From contig CANOGG010000028.1 in assembly GCA_947565485.1 (NCBI GenBank), forward strand, positions 1-9,484: a DNA stretch of 9,484 nt, in the 5' to 3' direction. The notes beneath the pieces were generated by a model, which was not told the DNA's origin, did not search any database, and saw only the letters and a program-made list of their open reading frames with translations. Position numbers and translations under genes: made by a program. Below, piece after piece: positions 4,149-9,484 of this stretch. Source of the stretch: an uncultured Mycoplasma sp. (GTDB lineage: Bacteria; Bacillota_I; Bacilli_A; RF39; UBA660). Positions within the stretch are counted from its first letter, which is position 1, and each line of letters begins with the position of its first letter.

Positions 4149-5978
4149 TTAATCTTTTGTAACAACTCTTGTAGCTTTACCTAGCATTTTAACTACTTTA
4201 ATTGTGTAACCAAGACTACTAATACGTCTACTAAATTTAGTACGACTAACAGCCTTTAAGTTACTATCTTCGCAAAATTCCTCATAAGCCTCGTATACTG
4301 TTCCTATTGGGTTATTGTCGATAGCTGGATAATCATTTAAGTAAGCCAACACACTATCATTATCAAGATAATATTGTTTAGTAGCTTGCTCGATAGTTTC
4401 ACTTGTAGACATCTCCAGTTTATTATCATAAATACGCTTAGCACCTTGTAAGGCTAGATTTAGTAAATAACTCTTAGCGGTATCAGTACTAAGTAACTCG
4501 TCTAGGTTATAAATTCTTTGTTTTACTTTATTCTCAAACGGTATGATAACAAGACGTCGACCGATACCGTCGCTTTTGTCCTTAAATACTGGTGGCTCAT
4601 TAGCTGTAAATATGAGCGTAGCTGTATTCTTTAAAGTTATTGGTTGTGAGTAGATAGCTCTAGCTCCAACAGTATTACCACTTGCCATTGTTTTTAAGTT
4701 TTTAGATTTCTCTAAATAGATAGCGTCGACATCGTCAGCTACATTTACTATCTTGCCAATAAGACTGGCTAGGCTTGTCCCGTCGTCAAAGTTAGCAATA
4801 TCCACATGACTACTAAGTTCTCCAGTAAATTTAGTTATCATTTCTACAAAAGTAGATTTACCATTGGCTCCACTACCAGTTAAGAAAAATATTTTGTGAG
4901 GAAATTTATTTACAAGTAAGATATGTCCTAAAATTTCCTCTAGTACTGTCCTCATATCTTTACGATTACAACATATAAAGTTAATAAAGTCGTCTACATT
5001 TTGATCATAAGCGTTAGCATCATAACTAACATCAAGATAAAATGGAGTAAACCCACAGTCATAATCGACCACGTTATCCTCAACTATTACACCATTACGT
5101 AACTTAACTAAAAAGTTTTGTTTGTTATCTATTAGCTCAGCGTATATATAAAGTTGAGCGTCTAATTCAGTCATTTGGCTACGTCTAAGTTTTAGATGTT
5201 TATTGATAGCTTTGTTAAGTTTTATTTTATCTCTTGAGTAATTTAAGCCGTCTTTAAAATATAAACTACCATTATATATTTTGACATCTAATTCTTTAGC
5301 TATAAACTCCCCAAAACTTATCATATCTTTAGGATCGCCATTGTATTGACCATTTACATTAACCTCTAAGTTATTAACACTCTCAACTAAAGTAGTAAGC
5401 TCTTTAGTTGCTAATTTCTCGCCTAGTATCACATCATTTATAAAGGTAGCAACTGTATTTACATCTAGGTCTTTCTTTTGTTCTCGTATTAACCTTAGGT
5501 GGTAAAATAATGCGTTGTTACGTCCGTCTCCCTCAGCTAAACCAGTTATATTTTTAGCTTTAGGTAAAGGATACATCATAACTGGTAAAGGTGCTAAGTC
5601 TTTTAAACTTATCTCTCTATTAGCCTCACGCATTTTACCTTTATGTTTTACAATAGCGTAAGACCTTGTACCAGTTTTATAATCTACTTGAAAACCACCA
5701 ACGGTTATTTTATCAGCTCCATTTTTAATAGCTACATCACTTGGCTTACTGTAATAAAAATGGATACCTCTAGTAGTTTTAATTGTGAGTGTGGGATAAT
5801 GCTGTTTAAAATACTCAATTATCCCGTCCTCATTTTCATTGTCATTATCAAAGTCTACTACAACAACCTTATTATTTAGTAGTAAACCAGCATTATCTAA
5901 TTTATCTAAAGAGGTATAAGTTGTATCAAAGTTAGTTACTGGTTGCTTATCGTCGTTTAGTTCCAAAAATTTTAACAT
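4149..5978 (-). CDS. Primase-helicase: prim-pol domain fused to D5/SF3 helicase
   Basis: This 609-aa replication protein primes DNA and unwinds the fork. The N-terminal archaeo-eukaryotic-type prim-pol domain shows VVVVDFDND (38-46, metal-binding D42/D44), TTRGIHFYY (68-76, H73) and VDYKTGTRSYAIV (98-110, D99). The middle region (about 310-360) matches the D5 N-terminal linker type. The C-terminal superfamily 3 helicase shows Walker A GSGANGKST (368-376), Walker B-like VNVADDVDA (411-419), motif C LIFTANEPP (455-463) and the arginine finger in GIGRRLVIIPF (471-481). A winged-helix-like tail (about 555-605) is typical. All key residues are intact and the length is normal for phage D5-like proteins. 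AAGGAGG lies 8 nt before the ATG. It follows the polymerase after 13 nt and ends at the repeat-rich region that it may bind as initiator. Confidence 0.92.
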   Translation of the reverse strand: MLKFLELNDDKQPVTNFDTTYTSLDKLDNAGLLLNNKVVVVDFDNDNENEDGIIEYFKQHYPTLTIKTTRGIHFYYSKPSDVAIKNGADKITVGGFQVDYKTGTRSYAIVKHKGKMREANREISLKDLAPLPVMMYPLPKAKNITGLAEGDGRNNALFYHLRLIREQKKDLDVNTVATFINDVILGEKLATKELTTLVESVNNLEVNVNGQYNGDPKDMISFGEFIAKELDVKIYNGSLYFKDGLNYSRDKIKLNKAINKHLKLRRSQMTELDAQLYIYAELIDNKQNFLVKLRNGVIVEDNVVDYDCGFTPFYLDVSYDANAYDQNVDDFINFICCNRKDMRTVLEEILGHILLVNKFPHKIFFLTGSGANGKSTFVEMITKFTGELSSHVDIANFDDGTSLASLIGKIVNVADDVDAIYLEKSKNLKTMASGNTVGARAIYSQPITLKNTATLIFTANEPPVFKDKSDGIGRRLVIIPFENKVKQRIYNLDELLSTDTAKSYLLNLALQGAKRIYDNKLEMSTSETIEQATKQYYLDNDSVLAYLNDYPAIDNNPIGTVYEAYEEFCEDSNLKAVSRTKFSRRISSLGYTIKVVKMLGKATRVVTKD

Positions 5979-5991
5979 GGTTATATCCTCC

Positions 5992-7710
5992 TTAATATAA
6001 ATTTTTCTTACATAGATTTATATAATAGTTAAGGTCTAGTTTAGATTTATCAAAAGTAGCTAAGTCCTCATTATGTATGATATTATGCTCGCTTGTATTA
6101 GCTATCTTTTGGTAACTGTCGCCTTTTCTTTTATATATCCCCCAGTGTTTTTTATCGTTAGTAGCAAAAACTCGGTTGACCTTTTGGGTTTCAATTAACT
6201 TGGTGTCTCCCTCGTCGCCATACTCATAGTACATACCGTCATAAGTGCTACCCATTTTACAAACGATTTGAAAAGGGGCTAAATCGTTATTTTTATAAGT
6301 TTCAATTACTGTTTGGTGTACTGGTATATCATGTATATAATAATTAACTAAAGCTCTATCAATAATACTTAGGCTATTTTGCATAAAGTTACCCCCTTTA
6401 AATTTAGCAAAACGACCCTTAGCCTCAATATGTCCGTCCTCAAACTGGATAGCATAATTATTTACATCTCTTTGAGCTATTTTTATAATCTTATCTATAT
6501 CAAAAGTAAGGTTAAATCTTTTACCAAAGTCTTTTACTATCTCAACTACTTTGTCATAGTCAGCCTCTTTATACTTAACAACTATACCGTCAGTATTAGA
6601 CTGTATTAGTTGGCAATAAGGAGATAACTCTAGTACTAATTGAGTTAATATTATTTGACCATTGATACAAATATTATTAGCTTGCTTAGGATCAAATAAA
6701 TTGTTAAACTCACTTTTCATGGCTCCAAAAGTAGCATTGATAAGTATTTTATATATTTGTTGTCGTGGGTCTTTTTTAGCCTTATATATATATCTTGTAT
6801 CTCTAAGCTCAGTAAACTTTTGAGGCTCACTACTCGCACGGCTCATATATCCGTCAACTATTATTAGACTTGGATAATAACTACTAACGTCTATGTGTAA
6901 AAAATTTCCACTAGCGTTATATTTTTCAACCGCTCCATGTATTCCTCCAAAAGCGTATACATGTGGTACTCCAGCTATATTTAATTTTAGCTTTCGACTT
7001 TCGATTTCTTTGTAGTCCCCACCACAACGATAGTCATACTCACACTTTTTGAAAAAGTCAGCTACCTCTTTAGGTATAATGTTCCAGTCTATATGTGGGT
7101 CATAATCAATGTGTAGTCTATCGTTTGGGATAGCTACTTTTTGGCATTTTAATACTTTACTAGATAAGATAGCTCTAGTTTTTTTGACGTTTGGTACTGG
7201 TAGATTAAACTCGTTTACTATTTCAAACTTAGCTTGAAAATAATCTTGTCTCATTTTAAATAACATCTCAGTATCTTTAACGTCATTTTTACAATATCCA
7301 ATAAGTAAATTTAGTTCCTCTTTGGTACAAGGTCTATCTAAGTCAAAAGCAATAGGTGTTTCTACAATGCTCATACCTAAATTAGCTTGGCTAGATTTAA
7401 GCCCTACTCCTAAAGGTAACTCTTGTATTACGTCAAGAGTTATTAAATTAAGTTTATAATTTACTCTTTCCCCATGTATTAACTTTTTACTTATTTCGTA
7501 TGGATCTTTACCTAAAAGTACACCAGCTAGTACTATGTCGTCGTAGTGATAGTTGTTAAAACCTACAAGGATACTCTTATTTTGGGTAAGAGTATCAACG
7601 TATGATTTTAACTCCTCACTATTGTTATGTATTACTCGATAATCTTCGCCCTCTTTAAAAACCATTATCCAGTCATGTTTTAACACCTCTATATCGTACG
7701 TGATTATCAT
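5992..7710 (-). CDS. Family B DNA polymerase with 3'-5' exonuclease (compact phage type)
   Basis: This is the replicative polymerase of the phage. Exonuclease motifs are TYDIEV (4-9, D6/E8), GFNNYHYDD (50-58) and YCKNDVKDT (139-147, D143). GGIHGA (255-260) leads into the palm. Polymerase motif A is HIDVSSYYPSLI (272-283, D274), motif B KILINATFG (321-329) and motif C QSNTDGI (370-376, D374). The KGRFAKFKGG block (431-440) matches the KxY-type region. Motif C has Asn where most family B enzymes have the first Asp of DTD; the catalytic Asp is kept. Only about 40 residues separate motifs A and B, so the terminal-protein insertion regions of phi29-type enzymes are absent, although the length (572 aa) happens to equal that of phi29 polymerase. 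TGGAGG precedes the ATG. It lies between the DUF669 protein and the primase-helicase in one unit. Confidence 0.92.
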   Translation of the reverse strand: MIITYDIEVLKHDWIMVFKEGEDYRVIHNNSEELKSYVDTLTQNKSILVGFNNYHYDDIVLAGVLLGKDPYEISKKLIHGERVNYKLNLITLDVIQELPLGVGLKSSQANLGMSIVETPIAFDLDRPCTKEELNLLIGYCKNDVKDTEMLFKMRQDYFQAKFEIVNEFNLPVPNVKKTRAILSSKVLKCQKVAIPNDRLHIDYDPHIDWNIIPKEVADFFKKCEYDYRCGGDYKEIESRKLKLNIAGVPHVYAFGGIHGAVEKYNASGNFLHIDVSSYYPSLIIVDGYMSRASSEPQKFTELRDTRYIYKAKKDPRQQIYKILINATFGAMKSEFNNLFDPKQANNICINGQIILTQLVLELSPYCQLIQSNTDGIVVKYKEADYDKVVEIVKDFGKRFNLTFDIDKIIKIAQRDVNNYAIQFEDGHIEAKGRFAKFKGGNFMQNSLSIIDRALVNYYIHDIPVHQTVIETYKNNDLAPFQIVCKMGSTYDGMYYEYGDEGDTKLIETQKVNRVFATNDKKHWGIYKRKGDSYQKIANTSEHNIIHNEDLATFDKSKLDLNYYINLCKKNLY

Positions 7711-7725
7711 AGTAACACCTCCACA

Positions 7726-8151
7726 CTATGCTATCGGTGTTACTTTATAATTAGCAAAACCATTTTTACTTGTAGTTTGTTTTACTGTTGCTTGATTTCC
7801 AGCCATAGCATTTAAAGTTTCAGCTAAACTATCATAGCTAGTAAAAGCCTCAGTAGGTAAACTATACCCAAACTCATAAGCTAATTTAGTAATAGCTTTG
7901 ATACTACGTTCAATAGTTTTTTCAGTAAAGAAATAATTTACAAAAATTAGTCTATTTTCATAATCTCCACTCATAACACTAAATTTTAAACTTATCCAGT
8001 TAGTGCCTTTTTCTTCACTCTTTCTAGCTGTTACATCTTCTAATAAACAGCTGTATTCTCCGTCGGGTAAGTTCTCAAAGTCGTCAACCTTGTCTACCGC
8101 TGGATCAAAATTCTCCATTGTTTTACTTGCTATACTTAATAAATCGTCCAT
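7726..8151 (-). CDS. DUF669-family phage protein, probable single-stranded DNA-binding protein
   Basis: The 141-aa protein has the DUF669 layout: an acidic start, FENLPDGEYSCLLEDVTARKSEEKGTNW in the first half (the usual PDGEY...E.K.S..G block, about 25-52), SLKFSVMSGDYENRLIFVNY (54-73), a helical stretch with KAITKLAYEFGY (85-96), and a C-terminal strand ANYKVTPI. DUF669 genes lie beside polymerase and helicase genes in many Bacillota phages and are thought to bind single-stranded DNA or assist recombination; this has little direct proof. It has the same neighbourhood here, directly before the polymerase with a 15-nt gap. The ribosome site GAGG overlaps the last codons of the 61-aa membrane protein. 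Confidence 0.8.
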   Translation of the reverse strand: MDDLLSIASKTMENFDPAVDKVDDFENLPDGEYSCLLEDVTARKSEEKGTNWISLKFSVMSGDYENRLIFVNYFFTEKTIERSIKAITKLAYEFGYSLPTEAFTSYDSLAETLNAMAGNQATVKQTTSKNGFANYKVTPIA

Positions 8152-8153
8152 AA

Positions 8154-8339
8154 TTATTTATCCTCACTTTCCATATTTTCTAACAATTTAGTTTGTTTAT
8201 CTAAGTATTCAATTTGTTTTTTATTGATTTCTCTAAATTCTTTATCTCTCTCATGACTACACATCATACTTGAAATAGTACTTACTAATAGTACTAACAT
8301 TACCAGTATGGCTAATATCCAATAAATAGTTGATAACAT
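8154..8339 (-). CDS. Small membrane protein: N-terminal TM helix plus coiled-coil tail (61 aa)
   Basis: Residues 5-26 (IYWILAILVMLVLLVSTISSMM) form one clear transmembrane helix with a very short N-terminus. The rest (HERDKEFREINKKQIEYLDK, then QTKLLENMESEDK) is charged and coiled-coil prone. No signal-peptidase site or holin pattern is evident, and the early position argues against a lysis role. The ATG follows directly on the stop of the SPFH gene, with AGGAGG inside that gene's end. Its TM-plus-coil design resembles the 66-aa protein on the other side of the SPFH gene. Family unknown; a partner of the SPFH protein is a guess from context. Confidence 0.7.
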   Translation of the reverse strand: MLSTIYWILAILVMLVLLVSTISSMMCSHERDKEFREINKKQIEYLDKQTKLLENMESEDK

Positions 8340-9101
8340 TTATTTACCTCCTAAAATACCAGTTATATCGAATATAGAATTGCTACCAGTTGCTTTAGGT
8401 AACTCTCCATTCCATTTTTCGATAAACTGTTTCATTATTAACTCGTCAGTTAAACTTTCTTGTAATAATTCATTAGCTTTTTTAGTAGCCTCAGCCTCAA
8501 CTAGTTTTTTCTCAGCCTCTAATCTAGACTTTTCTAAATTTTGCTCAGCTACTTGTTTATCTTCAATAGCTTTTGTATATTCTTCACTAAAGCTAAAATC
8601 AGTTAAGTTAAAATCTTCTATAATTATTCCGTATTTTTCGACCTTGTCTTGAATGGCTTTTAAACAACTTTGTGATACAGCTGTTCTATTAACAGTTATT
8701 TCCTCAGCGTTATATTGAGCTATCGCGCTTTTAATACTTTCTTTAATGGCTGGGTTTAAGATAGTTTCTTCATATCCATTACCAACTTGTTTATAAAGAC
8801 TGGGTGCTTTATCTTGATCAATTCTATAATTAACAGCCACCTTTGTTTGTACAATTTGTAAATCTTTGGTTGAGCTTTCGATATCCATTTCCGATTTTTG
8901 TACTTTAATATTTATTTTTGTAATTTTTTCTATAAAAGGTATTTTAAAATTTATCCCCTCTTTTAATGATGTCTCAGTAATTTTACCAAAACGAGTTTTT
9001 AAACCAATTTCTCCACTTTTGATAGTTTTAAAACTACAAAAGAATAATATTAAACCTATAAATATAATTGTTGTGATAATTGTTAGTGTTTTTTCTTTCA
9101 T
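8340..9101 (-). CDS. SPFH / prohibitin-like (Band 7) membrane protein
   Basis: The 253-aa protein has an N-terminal TM anchor (about 6-23), then the SPFH core: KSGEIGLKTRFGKITETSLKEGINFKIPF (28-56), a KVQKSEMDIESSTKDLQIV segment and TKVAVNYRID (86-95). The SAIAQYNAEEI stretch (125-135) and IIIEDFNLTDFSFSEEYTKAIEDKQVAEQ (159-187) are typical of prohibitin and HflC/HflK relatives. A long coiled coil follows (about 178-215), and the C-terminal FIEKWNGELPKATG (226-239) is common in bacterial prohibitin-like proteins. Such proteins build ring or cage assemblies in the membrane, and HflK/C control the FtsH protease. A phage copy could scaffold replication at the membrane or influence FtsH; neither is shown. 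It overlaps the upstream gene by 1 nt (TAATG) in a cluster of small membrane proteins. Confidence 0.88.
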   Translation of the reverse strand: MKEKTLTIITTIIFIGLILFFCSFKTIKSGEIGLKTRFGKITETSLKEGINFKIPFIEKITKINIKVQKSEMDIESSTKDLQIVQTKVAVNYRIDQDKAPSLYKQVGNGYEETILNPAIKESIKSAIAQYNAEEITVNRTAVSQSCLKAIQDKVEKYGIIIEDFNLTDFSFSEEYTKAIEDKQVAEQNLEKSRLEAEKKLVEAEATKKANELLQESLTDELIMKQFIEKWNGELPKATGSNSIFDITGILGGK

Positions 9102-9301
9102 TATTTTTCTCCTCCTATATTACTAAGTTTTTTATATTCACGTCTTATTTTTCTTCCACGTGCCTTTTTTAAATCTTCTTTTAATTTTGCGTTTTCTTCT
9201 TCTAATTTTCTAGTATCCCATTTCATACATATAGCTCCAACTCCAATAAAGAGGAAAACTATAAGTACTAAGATCCTAAAGATAAAATCTAAAATTCCCA
9301 T
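9101..9301 (-). CDS. Small membrane protein: N-terminal TM helix plus basic coiled coil (66 aa)
   Basis: Residues 4-25 (LDFIFRILVLIVFLFIGVGAIC) form a transmembrane helix. They are followed by a heptad-like charged region, KLEEENAKLKEDLKKARGRK, and a basic tail that should lie in the cytoplasm. The gene has AAGGAGG upstream, starts 1 nt inside the stop of the 50-aa gene and ends 1 nt inside the start of the SPFH gene, so three genes are coupled by TAATG junctions. No family is recognised. The shared topology with the 61-aa protein suggests that the small proteins work with, or at the same membrane site as, the SPFH protein. Confidence 0.7.
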   Translation of the reverse strand: MGILDFIFRILVLIVFLFIGVGAICMKWDTRKLEEENAKLKEDLKKARGRKIRREYKKLSNIGGEK

Positions 9302-9453
9302 TACTCGGATACCTCCTTACAATAAATAGTGTTATCGTGTACAATACAACCATTTTCTAGTTCAGTTGGTTTAGTACATACAAGCGTAATTATAAAACCC
9401 ATGTATAAACCAAGTACAACTCCAAGTAATATTGGTAAAATGTCCTCGTCCAT
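9301..9453 (-). CDS. Small single-TM membrane protein of unknown function (50 aa)
   Basis: An intact short frame begins MDEDILPILLGVVLGLYMGF with a TM helix at about 5-26 and a 24-residue tail containing three cysteines in or after the helix (C27, C36, C46). The acidic N-terminus and the lack of positive charge before the helix make the orientation unclear; by the positive-inside rule the tail gives little guidance. GAGG lies 10 nt before the ATG, and both ends are TAATG junctions with the neighbouring genes. No family is recognised, and the gene is short enough to be missed by automatic callers. Confidence 0.6.
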   Translation of the reverse strand: MDEDILPILLGVVLGLYMGFIITLVCTKPTELENGCIVHDNTIYCKEVSE

Positions 9454-9484
9454 TACTCTTTAACCTCGGCTTTCTTTAAAGGTA
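9453..9484 (-). CDS. C-terminal end of an unknown upstream gene (partial)
   Basis: The last residues read PLKKAEVKE followed by TAA, and that stop overlaps the ATG of the 50-aa gene by 1 nt, the same TAATG junction seen at two other places in this cluster. The body of the gene lies outside the window, so nothing can be said about its product beyond a charged tail. Confidence 0.4.
   Translation of the reverse strand, partial: PLKKAEVKE

Noticed and set aside
5992..7710. Protein-primed phi29-type polymerase, suggested by the identical length of 572 residues
   Set aside because: The spacing between motifs A and B leaves no room for the TPR insertions, there is no terminal-protein gene beside it, and a primase-helicase follows directly.
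8154..8339. 61-aa TM protein as a holin
   Set aside because: It has one TM helix and a charged coil like some holins, but no endolysin gene is nearby and it lies in the early replication region beside an SPFH gene.
8380..8652. Plus-strand open frame of 90 codons, and similar plus-strand frames at 879-1091, 5643-5879, 6379-6609, 8003-8191 and 8866-9126
   Set aside because: They lie wholly or mostly opposite clear minus-strand genes, have no good ribosome sites and give low-complexity Ser/Ile/Phe-rich products typical of the antisense of AT-rich coding sequence.

Overview
The window is a piece of a tailed double-stranded DNA phage (or prophage) genome. It is AT-rich, and every supported gene lies on the minus strand, so transcription runs from the right end to the left. 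Genes are packed with TAATG or ATGA junctions and mostly strong Shine-Dalgarno sites matching AAAGGAGG. This, with the protein families seen, points to a phage of a low-GC Gram-positive host (Bacillota), probably siphovirus-like. The host genus cannot be read from the sequence. All stop codons are compatible with the standard bacterial code.

In transcription order from the right end: (1) 9484-8154 is a membrane-protein cluster: the tail of an unknown gene, a 50-aa single-TM protein, a 66-aa TM plus coiled-coil protein, a 253-aa SPFH/prohibitin-like protein and a 61-aa TM plus coiled-coil protein. (2) 8151-4149 is the replication core: a DUF669-type protein (probable ssDNA-binding), a compact family B DNA polymerase with 3'-5' exonuclease, and a prim-pol/D5/SF3 primase-helicase. 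(3) 4148-3839 is non-coding: a 63-bp tract of pure A/T framed by a 22-bp imperfect inverted repeat and surrounded by more GTTACAC-type motifs in both orientations, a strong candidate replication origin. (4) 3838-2063 holds five genes: three small unknown proteins, a stand-alone AAA+ ATPase that looks like only the first ATPase ring (D1) of ClpA/B/C, and a conserved phage protein. (5) 2049-1570 is a helical protein with a C-terminal helix-turn-helix, probably the late-gene activator. (6) 1569-1244 is a regulatory switch: a TATAAT box with no -35 but two 11-bp direct repeats in the -35 region, a hairpin right at the predicted transcript start, a 41-aa gene and a second pair of 10-bp direct repeats. 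(7) 1243-1 is the packaging module: terminase small subunit and the first two thirds of the large subunit, cut by the window edge.

Read together, the right and middle parts are early genes (host membrane, replication), the origin sits directly after the primase-helicase, and the left edge is where early expression hands over to late expression. The least expected parts are the orphan Clp D1-type ATPase beside the origin, the SPFH/small-membrane-protein cluster, and the late promoter with its repeats and 5' hairpin.
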